From an uncultured Pelagibacteraceae bacterium (GTDB lineage: Bacteria > Pseudomonadota > Alphaproteobacteria > Pelagibacterales > Pelagibacteraceae): DNA of 64,000 bases. Position 1 is the first letter of the stretch. Each line of letters starts with the position of its first letter. The stretch covers positions 315,001 to 379,000 of the forward strand of contig CABZCX010000001.1 in NCBI GenBank assembly GCA_902524345.1, read 5' to 3'. This document shows, piece by piece, positions 45,734 to 58,020 of this stretch. The notes under the pieces were generated by a model. The model worked only from the letters and a program-made list of their open reading frames with translations. It was not told where the DNA came from and searched no databases. The position numbers were made by a program, and so were the translations under genes.

Positions 45734-46594
45734 TTATTTCCACCGATTATGAGACCAAATCCAATAATTTGGTTTTTTTAATATCATATTTTCAAGTAAT
45801 TTGTTTAGCTCGTTTGTAATTTCCTCAACAGATTTATTCTCTTCAAAATTAATAGGCTTGTTAACGGTCATTTTAAACTTAATATCATCAAATCTTTCAA
45901 TAAAAATTGGCACAACTGGTATTCTATATTTTTTTACTAATTGAGCAGGAATGGTTGTCGTGAAGGCTTTTTCATTAAAAAAATTTGAATGTATTCCCTC
46001 AGAAACTCTTTGATCGATCATTAGTGCAGTCGAAAATCCATTTTTTATTAATTTAACTAGTTCTTTAGTTCCTCCGATTCCTTTTTTGATTTGAAATTTA
46101 CAAATATGATCTCTTCTTATTTTCTCTATTATTTTATTTAAAAAAATATTATTTAATGGTCTATATATTGCAGCAACTTTGATGCCCATTTTTTCTATTT
46201 GCATTGCCATTAATTCAAAATTACTAAAGTGTCCTGAGATAAATACTACTCTGTGTTTATTAATTTTGATATTTTCAAGAATTTCTCCACCACTTACAAT
46301 AATGTTATCATTTAATCGATCGTGTCTAAATTTTTTAATAAACACATATTCTGCAAATACTCTTCCATAATTATTCCACATGGAAATATAAATTTTCTTT
46401 AATTCGTTTTGATTAATATTTGGAAGGGCCTTTTTAATATTGGAATAAATTAATTTTTTTGATCTAAAAAGTGGACCAATTATTTGAAAAATTTTCCCAC
46501 TTAAATTAGACGCTAATTTAATTCCCAAAATTTTAAATACAAAGAAAAACAAAATTACAAAAATAAATTCTAAAAAATATTTTATATTTCTCAT
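45734..46594 (-). CDS. lpxL: Lipid A acyltransferase, LpxL/HtrB family
   Basis: 286 residues with one N-terminal membrane helix (about 8-27). The acyltransferase motif is FISGHFSNFELMA (H-x4-E), then AAIYRPLNNIFLNKII and STALMIDQRVSEGIHSNFF, with the expected R and D-Q-R. It adds a secondary acyl chain to Kdo-lipid A at the inner membrane. It sits downstream of lpxK, waaA and msbA on the same strand, one coherent lipopolysaccharide block. Chain specificity (LpxL vs LpxM) is not readable. Confidence 0.88.
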   Translation of the reverse strand: MRNIKYFLEFIFVILFFFVFKILGIKLASNLSGKIFQIIGPLFRSKKLIYSNIKKALPNINQNELKKIYISMWNNYGRVFAEYVFIKKFRHDRLNDNIIVSGGEILENIKINKHRVVFISGHFSNFELMAMQIEKMGIKVAAIYRPLNNIFLNKIIEKIRRDHICKFQIKKGIGGTKELVKLIKNGFSTALMIDQRVSEGIHSNFFNEKAFTTTIPAQLVKKYRIPVVPIFIERFDDIKFKMTVNKPINFEENKSVEEITNELNKLLENMILKKPNYWIWSHNRWK

Positions 46595-46595
46595 G

Positions 46596-47531
46596 TCAAT
46601 TTAGTATAATATTTAAGAATTCATTTTCGTCTTGGATTTTAATCTCCGATTTAACAAATTTAATTTTATTAGTATATTTATCATTTAACCTATAAAAATC
46701 TTTTTCAGTTGTAATTATTTTGCAATTCATATTTTCAGCTTCCATAAGAAGCTCATTTATATCTTTGTCTGAATATGAATAATGATCTGGGTATTCAATT
46801 TCTTTTAAAATATTAATGTTATTTTTTTTTAACATTGATACGAAAGATCGGTGATTTCCAATCCCAGAAAATACCAGGTAATAGTCTTCTTTGCAAAAGT
46901 CGTTTAAATTAAGAGGTATGTAAGTTGCAACAAAAATGCTTGCTTTAGGATTTATTTCAAAAATCTTATTTTTAATATTCTCTAAATTTTCCATATTACC
47001 ACTAATAAAAATATTTTTATAATATTTTATGTTATTAAATTTTTCTCTCAAAGGTCCCGAAGGTATCGTGAAACCATTTCCAATCCAATTAACATCGTTG
47101 AAACAAATGAAAATTATATCATAGTCTATAGAGTAATCTTGTAAACCATCATCAAAAATTGCAACTTCATAATCTTGATTGGCAGCATTCATCAAAGAGT
47201 TTAATCTTTTTTTCGATTTGAATAGTTTTCCTTTATTTTGCAATATTTTTTGCTCATCTATTTGATTAGAATAATCTTTTTTTATAAAGCATGATTTAAT
47301 CTTTTTTTGATTAAGTATTTCATGTATTTTTAAACTTAGAGAAGTTTTACCTGTACCACCTAAATAAATGTTGCCAACACATATTGTTTTAATTTTTTTT
47401 ATTTTTTCTTTTTTTATAATTGTTTTTTTTATTGAATTTATGCCAATCAAAATTAGTGAAAAGGGTAAAAGTAGATAAGGTAAAATCCTTGAGTTTTTAT
47501 TATCCCAAAATTTAGGTTTATAAATTTTCAT
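46596..47531 (-). CDS. lpxK: Tetraacyldisaccharide 4'-kinase
   Basis: 311 residues. A short membrane-associated N-terminus (LPYLLLPFSLILIGI), then the P-loop ICVGNIYLGGTGKTSLSLKI, the VAIFDDGLQDYSIDYDIIF acid motif and SGPLREKFNNI. It phosphorylates the lipid A disaccharide. It overlaps waaA by 14 bases and abuts lpxL, so the three steps kinase, Kdo transfer and late acylation are transcribed together. Confidence 0.95.
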   Translation of the reverse strand: MKIYKPKFWDNKNSRILPYLLLPFSLILIGINSIKKTIIKKEKIKKIKTICVGNIYLGGTGKTSLSLKIHEILNQKKIKSCFIKKDYSNQIDEQKILQNKGKLFKSKKRLNSLMNAANQDYEVAIFDDGLQDYSIDYDIIFICFNDVNWIGNGFTIPSGPLREKFNNIKYYKNIFISGNMENLENIKNKIFEINPKASIFVATYIPLNLNDFCKEDYYLVFSGIGNHRSFVSMLKKNNINILKEIEYPDHYSYSDKDINELLMEAENMNCKIITTEKDFYRLNDKYTNKIKFVKSEIKIQDENEFLNIILN

Positions 47532-48762
47532 AATTTATCGATTTATTAAGTTTATTTAATGTTTTTTTAAATATAACGTTTCCTAATTTTTGTATTTTTT
47601 TTACTTTTTTCATCTTTTTTTTAAAAATTACTTCGTTAGCAAATTGTATTGGGCTTCTAATTTCTTTTGATATTCTTAAGTATTTAAGAAATGCATATAC
47701 CTCTTTAAAATTATCAATATTCGGTCCGTGAAGTATTTTTGCTCCATAACGTGCGGGCTCTATCGGGTTTTGACCACCTTTATTGGTTAAAGATCCTCCT
47801 AAAAATACTGTTGTCGCTATTTTATAAAATCTTTTAGACTCACCAAAAGTATCAACAATATAAATATCTATGCCCTTTAAATTTTTTACTTTTGCACTGT
47901 GATAGGAGGTTTTCAAATTAAGTTTTTTTAATTCATGATTAATTTCATCAACTCGATGAACATGCCTTGGGATAATTATTGTAATCAAGTTTTTGTTTTT
48001 CTTTTTTAATAAAATATGCGTTTGTGCTGCAAATAATTCTTCATTTGCGTGAGTACTTGCAGCAATACATACTTTATATTTTTTAAATTTATATTTAATT
48101 TCATTATCAAATTTTTTATTAACATTTTTTTTATCCTCAAAAAATTTTAAATTTCCTATATAATCTATATTTTTTACTCCTAATTGTTTAAGATATTTTA
48201 TTGTTTCTTTGTTTTGAGGATAAGCAAAATTTATCTGATTAAAAACTTTAAGAGAAAATCTTCTTAATTTAATCCATCTTTTAAAAGTTTTTTTTGTAAT
48301 TCTTGCATTGAGAAGAATTAAAGGAATATTCTTTTTTTTTAGTGATCTATAAATACTTGGCCAAATTTCTGACTCTAAAAAAATAGCTGAATTTGGTCTC
48401 CAATAATTGAGAAAAAAATTAGAAAAAAAAATATGATCTATCGGAAAAAATTGATGGATCACTTTTTTAAAATTATATTTTTGAAGAATTTTTGATGAAC
48501 TTAATGTACTTGATGTTACAAGAATTTGTTCAAACGAATCTTCTTTGTCATATTTGTTGAGAACGGGTAAAACACTCATTAATTCACCTACACTCGAGCC
48601 ATGAATCCATAATAATTTTCCGGAGCACCTTTTTTTTGAAACAAAACAAAATTTTTCTTTAAACCTTAATTTATCCTCCTTACCTTTAAAGATTCTTACT
48701 AAAATTATTATTGGTGAAAATAAGATTATTAAGGTTATTAATAATTGATAGACTAAAAACAT
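47518..48762 (-). CDS. waaA: Kdo transferase
   Basis: 414 residues. An N-terminal membrane helix (about 3-25) is followed by LLWIHGSSVGELMSVLPVL with the proposed catalytic Glu in G-E-L, FLESEIWPSIYRSL, YIGNLKF, IAASTHANEELF and FLGGSLTNKGGQNPIEPA, all WaaA/KdtA hallmarks. It moves Kdo from CMP-Kdo to lipid A precursor. Downstream lpxK and upstream msbA sit in the same run. Confidence 0.95.
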   Translation of the reverse strand: MFLVYQLLITLIILFSPIIILVRIFKGKEDKLRFKEKFCFVSKKRCSGKLLWIHGSSVGELMSVLPVLNKYDKEDSFEQILVTSSTLSSSKILQKYNFKKVIHQFFPIDHIFFSNFFLNYWRPNSAIFLESEIWPSIYRSLKKKNIPLILLNARITKKTFKRWIKLRRFSLKVFNQINFAYPQNKETIKYLKQLGVKNIDYIGNLKFFEDKKNVNKKFDNEIKYKFKKYKVCIAASTHANEELFAAQTHILLKKKNKNLITIIIPRHVHRVDEINHELKKLNLKTSYHSAKVKNLKGIDIYIVDTFGESKRFYKIATTVFLGGSLTNKGGQNPIEPARYGAKILHGPNIDNFKEVYAFLKYLRISKEIRSPIQFANEVIFKKKMKKVKKIQKLGNVIFKKTLNKLNKSINYENL

Positions 48763-48764
48763 AT

Positions 48765-50504
48765 TTATTTTTGTATTTGTTTTTCATAAAAGTTTTTATA
48801 AAGTGCAGAGTTCTTTAACAATTCCTCATGGCTACCACTTGCAACCATATTTCCTGAGTCAATCACGTAAATATTGCTTGAATTTAATATTGTTGATAAT
48901 CGGTGAGCAATAACAATAGTAGTTTTATTTTTAGTCAAAATAGATAATGCATCTTGAATTTTTGACTCTGTATCGCTGTCAAGAGATGATGTTGCTTCGT
49001 CTAGGAGAATAATAGAACTTTTTTTCATCATTGCCCTAGCAATTGAAATTCTTTGCTTTTCTCCTCCTGATAATCTAACTCCATTTTCACCAATTAAAGT
49101 GTCATATTTTTTTGGAAGTAATTCTATAAATTCATCACAATAAGAAAGCTTAGCAGCTTGGAAAATCTCCTCATCTGTAGCATCTATATTAGCATATTTA
49201 ATATTATTTTTAATTGTGTCGTCAAACAATGTTGTTTCTTGACTAACCAATGATATATTGTTTCTTAGAGACTCAATTTTTGTTTTGTATATAGATTGAT
49301 TGTCTATTGTGATGTCACCAGAATTAATATCATAAAATCTTGGAATTAAATTCAAAATTGTAGATTTACCTGAACCACTATGTCCAACCAAAGAAGTCAT
49401 TTTACTTCCTTCAAATTCTAAATTAATTTCTTTAAGCACCTTACTATTTTGATCAACATCGTAGGAAAAATTAACATTTTTAAAGTTAATGTTTGCTTTT
49501 TTAAGAATAAGATTTTTAGCATCTTTTATATCTTTGATTTTATTTTCATTATCAACTAAAGGTAAAATTCTTGATGCTGCAGACAAACCTTGATTCAAAA
49601 CCATATTAAGGGTCGATAAAGATCTAACTGGTTGATAGGCCAGCATCATTGCAGCTAAAAATGAAAAAAAATTATTTATGTCAAGTTCATTTTGCATCAT
49701 TAGTTTACCAGAGTAAAAAATTAAAACTGCGATCATAAATCCAGTTAAAGTTTCCATTATTGGCGACATCCGTAAAAAAACTTCCTGCAACTTTTTATTT
49801 TTATCTTTTAATTGTTCAAGATGACGATCAGCTCTTAAATTTTCATAATTTTCTTTTTGAAAAATTTTTATTATTTTATGATTTTTGAATAGCTCTACCA
49901 AATAAGTTGTTAAAAATCCTGATTTTTCTTGAGCCTGAGTAGTAACTTTTCCAACTCTCTTACCCAAAGTTTTTGCTGACAAGCCAGCCAAAGGTATCAT
50001 TACAATTGATATTAAAGCTAATTTCCAATTTTGAGAAAACATAACGAATAACAAACCAATTAGAGTAAGCGAGTCTTTAAAAAGTGTTAATAAGGCGTGA
50101 CTAAGCAAATTTGTTATATGTGTTACATCATAAGTAAGGTTAGAAATAAAACTTCCAGAGTGTTTTTTATCTATAGTTTGAGTATCAGCTTTAATTAAAG
50201 ACTTGGTCATGTCATATTGAAGTTTTTTTTTTACCTCTTCACCAACCCCAATCATCGTAGTTTTTGCAAAATATAATGAGAGCCCTTTTAGAGAAAAAGC
50301 AATTATTATTAAAAAAGGAATTAAAAAAATTAAAGATTGGTCTTTTTCAATAAATAACTTTTTAATTGCGGGATCCAATAACCAAGCAATAGCGGAAGTG
50401 CTACCAGCAACTAATATTGAAAAAAAAGCAGATAAAAGAATTTTATTAAGATATTTTCTTGAGTAATCATCATAAAGTCTTCTATAGATTTCTGTATTCT
50501 TCAT
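48765..50504 (-). CDS. msbA: Lipid A export ABC transporter MsbA
   Basis: 579 residues: six transmembrane helices (about 20-300) fused to an ATPase. Walker A GHSGSGKSTILNLI, Q-loop VSQETTLFDDTI, signature LSGGEKQRISIARAM, Walker B SIILLDEATSSLD and the switch His in VIAHRLSTI are intact. As a homodimer it flips lipid A-core to the periplasmic leaflet. It lies in the lpx/waa block and overlaps ubiA by one base. General multidrug transport is possible, but the neighbourhood strongly favours lipid A. Confidence 0.93.
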   Translation of the reverse strand: MKNTEIYRRLYDDYSRKYLNKILLSAFFSILVAGSTSAIAWLLDPAIKKLFIEKDQSLIFLIPFLIIIAFSLKGLSLYFAKTTMIGVGEEVKKKLQYDMTKSLIKADTQTIDKKHSGSFISNLTYDVTHITNLLSHALLTLFKDSLTLIGLLFVMFSQNWKLALISIVMIPLAGLSAKTLGKRVGKVTTQAQEKSGFLTTYLVELFKNHKIIKIFQKENYENLRADRHLEQLKDKNKKLQEVFLRMSPIMETLTGFMIAVLIFYSGKLMMQNELDINNFFSFLAAMMLAYQPVRSLSTLNMVLNQGLSAASRILPLVDNENKIKDIKDAKNLILKKANINFKNVNFSYDVDQNSKVLKEINLEFEGSKMTSLVGHSGSGKSTILNLIPRFYDINSGDITIDNQSIYKTKIESLRNNISLVSQETTLFDDTIKNNIKYANIDATDEEIFQAAKLSYCDEFIELLPKKYDTLIGENGVRLSGGEKQRISIARAMMKKSSIILLDEATSSLDSDTESKIQDALSILTKNKTTIVIAHRLSTILNSSNIYVIDSGNMVASGSHEELLKNSALYKNFYEKQIQK

Positions 50505-51370
50505 TAAAATAATCTTCCTGACAAAATAGTTAATAAAACAATTAAACCAAGATAATTATTACTTTTAAATATAGCCAAACACCTTTCTGGATTATTTAAT
50601 GTGAATGATTTAATTTGATAACCAAATAGTTGAATGATTGGAAAAATTAGTAAAAAGAAATACATGAGATTAAATTTTAATAGATACCCTCCTATAATTA
50701 AGCTCAGAATGAATATTAGATAACATATAAATAAAAATAACTTTGAGTTTTTTTTAAATTTAATTGAAGTTGATTTTAACCCTATTATTTCATCATCTTT
50801 AATATCTTGATACCCGTATATTGTGTCGTATCCGAGTGTCCAAAATATGGCTCCAAAATAAAATAATATAGGAATTAAACTTATTTGTTCAGTATAAGAT
50901 GTCCAGCCAAGCACTAGGCCATAGTTAAAAGTAATGCCTAAAAATAGTTGTGGCCAATATGTGTATCTTTTCATTAAAGGATAAGTAAATGCCAAAGGCA
51001 TTGAGCCTAAGGCTAAAATAATTGTGAATAAATTAAAATTAAGTAAAACAATAAAAGCAATTAAACATAATACTAGCGCATAAATTAAGGCTAATTTCCA
51101 AGATACTTTTCCTGAAGCTAAAGGTCTATCTTTTGTTCTCTCAACTTTTTTGTCAAATTCTTTATCAAGTATATCATTAACAATGCATCCAGCTGATCTC
51201 ATTAATACGGATCCTAAAAAAAACAGAGTTAAGTAAAAAAAATAATCATTTAAACTATATTTAAAATCATAGGCTAGAGTTAGACCCCATGCACAAGGCC
51301 AAAATAACAACATGTAACCAATAGGTTTTTTTAGTCTAGTTATTTCTATAAAAATATTTAATTGGTTCAT
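50504..51370 (-). CDS. ubiA: 4-hydroxybenzoate polyprenyltransferase
   Basis: 288 residues with about eight helices. The first Asp-rich motif is CIVNDILDKEFDKKVERTKDRPL (key N-D-x-x-D and D-R-P-L), the second is YDTIYGYQDIKDDEIIGLKSTS (D-x-x-D-x-x-x-D). It attaches the polyprenyl tail in ubiquinone synthesis, which feeds the aa3 respiratory chain encoded at 55553. Its stop overlaps the msbA start by one base, though pathway linkage with lipid A genes is not obvious. Confidence 0.95.
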   Translation of the reverse strand: MNQLNIFIEITRLKKPIGYMLLFWPCAWGLTLAYDFKYSLNDYFFYLTLFFLGSVLMRSAGCIVNDILDKEFDKKVERTKDRPLASGKVSWKLALIYALVLCLIAFIVLLNFNLFTIILALGSMPLAFTYPLMKRYTYWPQLFLGITFNYGLVLGWTSYTEQISLIPILFYFGAIFWTLGYDTIYGYQDIKDDEIIGLKSTSIKFKKNSKLFLFICYLIFILSLIIGGYLLKFNLMYFFLLIFPIIQLFGYQIKSFTLNNPERCLAIFKSNNYLGLIVLLTILSGRLF

Positions 51371-51422
51371 AAATTTTTACTTGTAAATAACAGGGGCAAG
51401 ATTGATAATCAAATTGATTCGT

Positions 51423-51827
51423 ATGAATATAGATTACACTGTTACAGCACTAATGTTTCCAGCTATTCCTTTATTGATGGGAGTTTACAGTAACAGATTT
51501 CATACTTTAAGTAATTTAATCAGAAAATTACATGATGAACATGTCTATGAGAAACATATTCCACCTGAGTGGAAAAAACAATTTCTCAATTTGAGCAATA
51601 GAATAACACTTCTAAGATGGACAATCTTATTTGCGGCGTTTGGATTTTTATTCAACATGTTAACTGTTTTTGCGCTTTATGTGGATGAGCTACTACTGGC
51701 AAGAATTATTTTTGGTTCATGTTGTCTTTCAATGATAATATCAATAATATTTTTTATTAGAGAAATACATATATCTACGAATGCTTTAAAACTTCATATG
51801 TCTGATATGGATGTCAAAGTAGACTAA
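51423..51827 (+). CDS. DUF2721 family membrane protein
   Basis: 134 residues from the ATG at 51423; the earlier TTG at 51402 adds a poorly supported leader. ALMFPAIPLLMGVYSNRFHTLSNLIRKLHDEH is the conserved N-terminal part of DUF2721 (key A-x-x-F-P-A and S-N-R-F), followed by two helices (about 64-82 and 94-112). Function unknown; members are inner-membrane proteins. The stop overlaps the convergent quinone oxidoreductase by 4 bases. Confidence 0.8.
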   Translation: MNIDYTVTALMFPAIPLLMGVYSNRFHTLSNLIRKLHDEHVYEKHIPPEWKKQFLNLSNRITLLRWTILFAAFGFLFNMLTVFALYVDELLLARIIFGSCCLSMIISIIFFIREIHISTNALKLHMSDMDVKVD

Positions 51828-52795
51828 GGAATTATAACCGCAGGACCAGTCAATAATCTTGCCTCTAAATCTTTATGAGCTTGTGCAGCATCTTTTAGAG
51901 CATATTTTTTTGAAATTTCAATTTTGAATTTGTTTGTTAGTAAAGCATCAAATACTTTTTTCGCTGACTCAACAAGCTCTTCTCTTTTAACAGTATAATG
52001 AGCGATTGAAGGTCTTGTAAAAAATAATCCTTTGGCATTAATATCTTTTTTAACATCAATTGTATCAACGTACCCTGACGCATTTCCAAAAGCGACCATC
52101 ATACCTCTTATCTTTAGTGTTTCGATTGAACCTTTAAAAGTTTTAATACCAACACCGTCATAGACTACATCGATACCGTTTTTTCCAACAATTTTTTCTA
52201 CCTCAGTTACAAAATCTTTTTCTGAGTAATTTATTACATGGTGGCAACCATTTTTTTTTGCAATTTCTTCTTTACTCTTTGAACCTACAGTTCCAATAAC
52301 CTCGGCACCTAATGAATTTGCCCATTGACATAGAATTTGACCAAGGCCTCCTGCTGCAGCATGATATAAAATTTTATTACCCTTTTTTAATGGAAATGCT
52401 CTATGTATCAAATACTCTGCAGTGACTCCTTTCAATGTTATGCATGAGGCCACTTCGTCAGAAACTCCATCAGGAACTATAACTAATTTTTCTTCTGGCA
52501 TTATTTGCTTTTCTGAATAAGCACCGATAGGCATTGATGCATGAGTTACCCTGTCACCAATTTTAAAAAATTTTACGTCTGAACCAACTTCTTCAATTAT
52601 TCCACAAGACTCGAGACCTATACCACTTGGTAATGGAATAGGATAAAGCCCAGTTCTATGATAAACGTCTATGTAATTTAAACCGATAGATAAATTTTTA
52701 ATCAAGACTTCTTTTGGTCCTGGTTTTCCAATTTCTGCATCTTTAAAAGTTAAAACTTCAGGTCCACCAAATTTTTCTATTTTGATTGATTTCAT
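51824..52795 (-). CDS. NAD(P)H:quinone oxidoreductase, QorA-like
   Basis: 323 residues of the zinc-free medium-chain dehydrogenase type. LSIGLNYIDVYHRTGLYPIP is the QOR substrate signature, YHAAAGGLGQILCQWANSLG is the NADP-binding motif, and no zinc-binding cysteines are present at the usual sites. It is predicted to reduce quinones or enones. It follows the pirin gene by 3 bases on the same strand; with pirin and DoxX it makes a small redox group. Confidence 0.9.
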   Translation of the reverse strand: MKSIKIEKFGGPEVLTFKDAEIGKPGPKEVLIKNLSIGLNYIDVYHRTGLYPIPLPSGIGLESCGIIEEVGSDVKFFKIGDRVTHASMPIGAYSEKQIMPEEKLVIVPDGVSDEVASCITLKGVTAEYLIHRAFPLKKGNKILYHAAAGGLGQILCQWANSLGAEVIGTVGSKSKEEIAKKNGCHHVINYSEKDFVTEVEKIVGKNGIDVVYDGVGIKTFKGSIETLKIRGMMVAFGNASGYVDTIDVKKDINAKGLFFTRPSIAHYTVKREELVESAKKVFDALLTNKFKIEISKKYALKDAAQAHKDLEARLLTGPAVIIP

Positions 52796-52798
52796 TAA

Positions 52799-53635
52799 TT
52801 ATTTTACAAAATTACCACTATGATAATCTTGCACAGCTTGTAAAATCTCTGATTTAGTATTCATTACAAATGGTCCACCTCGTGCTATTTCTTCATTGAT
52901 AGGTTTTCCTGAAATGACTAAGAATTTAGCATTAATTTTTGCAGATACTTTTAAATTTTCACCTCGTGATAACAATACCAGAGTACTGTCTTTCACTTTA
53001 GTATGTTTTTTTTCACCAATCTCTATTTCACCATTTATTAAATATATAAATGAATTGTGAGTAGAAGGAATTTTAAAATCAAATTTTTTATCTTTATTTA
53101 GTTCAACATCAAAATAAATAGGTTCAACATTATGGCCTTTTACAGGACCCTCTGCTTTTTCAAATTTACCAGCTATGACTTTAATTTGTTTATCTTGATC
53201 TTTATGAATTTTCATTTTGTCAGCATCAATATAAATATATTCAGGTTTGCTCATTTTTAGTTTTGCTGGCATATTAATCCATAATTGAAAACCATGTAAT
53301 TTACCCTCTTTCATTGCAGGCATTTCCGAGTGAATTATCCCGCTTCCTGTTTTCATCCACTGAACATCTCCTGCTGACATTTTTCCTTCACCACCTGTGC
53401 TATCTTTATGTTCAAAGTCACCTGCAAGCATATATGTTACTGTTTCGATACCTCTATGAGGATGGGGAGGAAAACCAGCAATATAGTCCTCACTGTTCTC
53501 AGAGCCAAATTCATCTAACATTAAGAATGGATCGAAATAATTAGGCTCTACTCCAATGCTTCTTTTGAGTTTCACTCCAGCACCGTCAGACGAATTAATT
53601 GGTTTTATAATTTTCTGAATTTCAATTGAACTCAT
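52799..53635 (-). CDS. Pirin-family protein
   Basis: 278 residues, bicupin. The metal-binding motif FPPHPHRGIETVTYM and SGIIHSEMP give the His and Glu ligands, and KLHGFQLWINMPAKLK is typical. Bacterial pirins may act as quercetinases or regulators; the actual substrate is unknown. In the same strand run as quinone oxidoreductase (3 bases) and DoxX (7 bases). Confidence 0.9.
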   Translation of the reverse strand: MSSIEIQKIIKPINSSDGAGVKLKRSIGVEPNYFDPFLMLDEFGSENSEDYIAGFPPHPHRGIETVTYMLAGDFEHKDSTGGEGKMSAGDVQWMKTGSGIIHSEMPAMKEGKLHGFQLWINMPAKLKMSKPEYIYIDADKMKIHKDQDKQIKVIAGKFEKAEGPVKGHNVEPIYFDVELNKDKKFDFKIPSTHNSFIYLINGEIEIGEKKHTKVKDSTLVLLSRGENLKVSAKINAKFLVISGKPINEEIARGGPFVMNTKSEILQAVQDYHSGNFVK

Positions 53636-53642
53636 AATTATT

Positions 53643-54053
53643 TTATTTATTATTACCTTTTATAAAAAAGAATAATCCACTTACAAGTAGAAATATTTGC
53701 ACACTAGAAAATAATTTTGTTGTTATAAACCAATCAGAATGAGCTACTACTAAAATACTAGACATTAATAAAACTATATTAAGTCCAGCTAATCTTGTTA
53801 ATATATTTCCTAAAGGATTTTTTATAAAAGCTGCAACTATAATAATTATTCCTGATAATAATTCTGATAAGGCTACAGTAGATGCTAAGATTGGGTGTAA
53901 ATCATAGTATTCTACAAGACCTTCAGGAGGGAGAGGAAATTTTCTAGATCCATAAATTATGAAAGCTATACCAAGAATAAATCTAAGCGAAAGCGAAGCT
54001 AATGCTTCAAAATTTTGTAGATAATTATCAATTTTTTTATCAAAATTGTTCAT
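53643..54053 (-). CDS. DoxX family membrane protein
   Basis: 136 residues with four hydrophobic helices. SLRFILGIAFIIYGSRKF, LPPEGLVEYY and LSELLSGIIIIVAAF are typical DoxX blocks. The family is often linked to redox or thiol homeostasis, but the biochemistry is not settled. Seven bases separate it from the pirin gene downstream, suggesting co-transcription of DoxX, pirin and QOR. Confidence 0.85.
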   Translation of the reverse strand: MNNFDKKIDNYLQNFEALASLSLRFILGIAFIIYGSRKFPLPPEGLVEYYDLHPILASTVALSELLSGIIIIVAAFIKNPLGNILTRLAGLNIVLLMSSILVVAHSDWFITTKLFSSVQIFLLVSGLFFFIKGNNK

Positions 54054-54110
54054 AAGTATATTTTATTATTATTATAAATATTTTTAATTACAATCATGAA
54101 ATTTATATTA

Positions 54111-54773
54111 TTAGATTATATTTAATAGTTCTTTCAGATTTTTAATTACATGCTTTGGTTTAAAATCAAGCTTGTCAAAAATATTTTTATTTCTGTTTAC
54201 CCAAATAGCATTGTAACCGTAATTTCCTCCACCAGAAACATCCCAGGTATTTGCACTTAAGAAAGCGACCTCATTTACTTTAATATTATATTTTTTAGTT
54301 GGCATTCCGTAAACTTTTGAATCTGGTTTGTAAATCCCAACCTCTTCAATAGAAAATAAATCATCAAATAAATTTTCTAGATTGTTACTTTTCACTAATC
54401 CGTTTAATAGATGTGGTGTTCCATTAGATAAGATAGCTAACTTATAATTTTTTTCTTTCAAAATTTTTAAAGTTTCTGGTACTTCCTCAAAAGTAGATAG
54501 AGATTTGTAAAGATCTAATAATTCATCTTTCATTAAATGACTTATCTTAAAATTTTCCATCGACTTTTCCAAACTATCCTCAGTGATTTCCCAAAAATCT
54601 TTATGTCTTCCCATCAAACTTCTAAGCCAAGTATATTCTAATTGAGTTGTTCTCCAGTAATTTGAAAATTTTTCCCACTTGTCTCCTATCTTATCTTTAC
54701 ATTTTTCAGCAGCAGAATTCACATCAAACAATGTCCCGTAAGCATCAAAAATTATTGCTTTAATATTTTTCAT
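54111..54773 (-). CDS. Haloacid dehalogenase type II (HAD superfamily)
   Basis: 220 residues. AIIFDAYGTLFDVNSAAEK has the nucleophile Asp in F-D-A-Y-G-T-L, the family marker of L-2-haloacid dehalogenases; LAILSNGTPHLLNGLV is motif II and IYKPDSKVYGM contains the Lys. Motif IV is VAFLSANTWDVSGGGNYG. It may hydrolyse 2-halo acids or have a phosphatase-like role. The start is only 17 bases from the divergent rsmE. Confidence 0.88.
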   Translation of the reverse strand: MKNIKAIIFDAYGTLFDVNSAAEKCKDKIGDKWEKFSNYWRTTQLEYTWLRSLMGRHKDFWEITEDSLEKSMENFKISHLMKDELLDLYKSLSTFEEVPETLKILKEKNYKLAILSNGTPHLLNGLVKSNNLENLFDDLFSIEEVGIYKPDSKVYGMPTKKYNIKVNEVAFLSANTWDVSGGGNYGYNAIWVNRNKNIFDKLDFKPKHVIKNLKELLNII

Positions 54774-54790
54774 AAATTAACTTATCATAT

Positions 54791-55492
54791 ATGGGTAATA
54801 TTAGATTATTTTTTTCAAATGCCATAACGATTGGTAAGACTGATATGTTAGATAAATCTCAATCTCATTATTTAAACAAAGTTATGAGAGTAAAAGAAAA
54901 TGCATCTTTTTCTTTATTCAATAACAAAGGTGAGTGGGAAGCAAAGATTTTGAGAATTTCTAAAGGCTTAGTTGAATTTGAAATAATCAAGCAATTAAGA
55001 CAAAAAGAAAATTTGAAAGATTTATGGTTAGCTTTCTCTCCAATTAAATCTAATTATCAAAATTTTATGATTCAAAAAGCAACAGAACTTGGGGTAACAA
55101 AATTTTTGCCTATAATTTTTGAGAGAACAATAGTTAGAAGTATAAATATTGAAAGATTAAAAAAAATTGCAATAGAAGCCAGTGAACAATCAAATCGTAT
55201 TAATATTCCATTAATCGAAAAAACTCAAAACCTTGAAAATTTTTTAAATTCGAATTTAGTAGATTTGATATTCACTGATTTAAATTCGACCAATAAAAGA
55301 ATTGATAAATCTAAGTTAACAGGTAGTCCAACTTGTATAATCGTTGGTCCAGAGGGAGATTTTTCAGAATTAGAGAGAGAAAAGATTCTAACTTTTAAGG
55401 GAGTTCAAGCAGTTAAAATTAATGAAAATATTTTAAGGTCTGAAACAGCCGTGATATCAGCAATTTCAATCGTAAATTATGCAATTAATTGA
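54791..55492 (+). CDS. rsmE: 16S rRNA (uracil1498-N3)-methyltransferase
   Basis: 233 residues. N-terminal PUA-like domain with SQSHYLNKVMRVKENASF, then a SPOUT domain with LAFSPIKSNYQNFMIQKATELGV, the ASEQSNRINIPLI block and the knotted SAM site CIIVGPEGDFSELEREKI with ILRSETAVISAIS. It methylates U1498 of 16S rRNA. It is followed after 60 bases by the cytochrome oxidase operon, which probably has its own promoter. Confidence 0.95.
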   Translation: MGNIRLFFSNAITIGKTDMLDKSQSHYLNKVMRVKENASFSLFNNKGEWEAKILRISKGLVEFEIIKQLRQKENLKDLWLAFSPIKSNYQNFMIQKATELGVTKFLPIIFERTIVRSINIERLKKIAIEASEQSNRINIPLIEKTQNLENFLNSNLVDLIFTDLNSTNKRIDKSKLTGSPTCIIVGPEGDFSELEREKILTFKGVQAVKINENILRSETAVISAISIVNYAIN

Positions 55493-55552
55493 TAAATTGT
55501 CGCGAAAACTAAAGTGTAATTTTTAAAAAAGAGCTTTATATAGCTATTAAAT

Positions 55553-58002
<2,450 letters not shown>

Positions 58003-58020
58003 TAAGAGTACAAAAAATTG

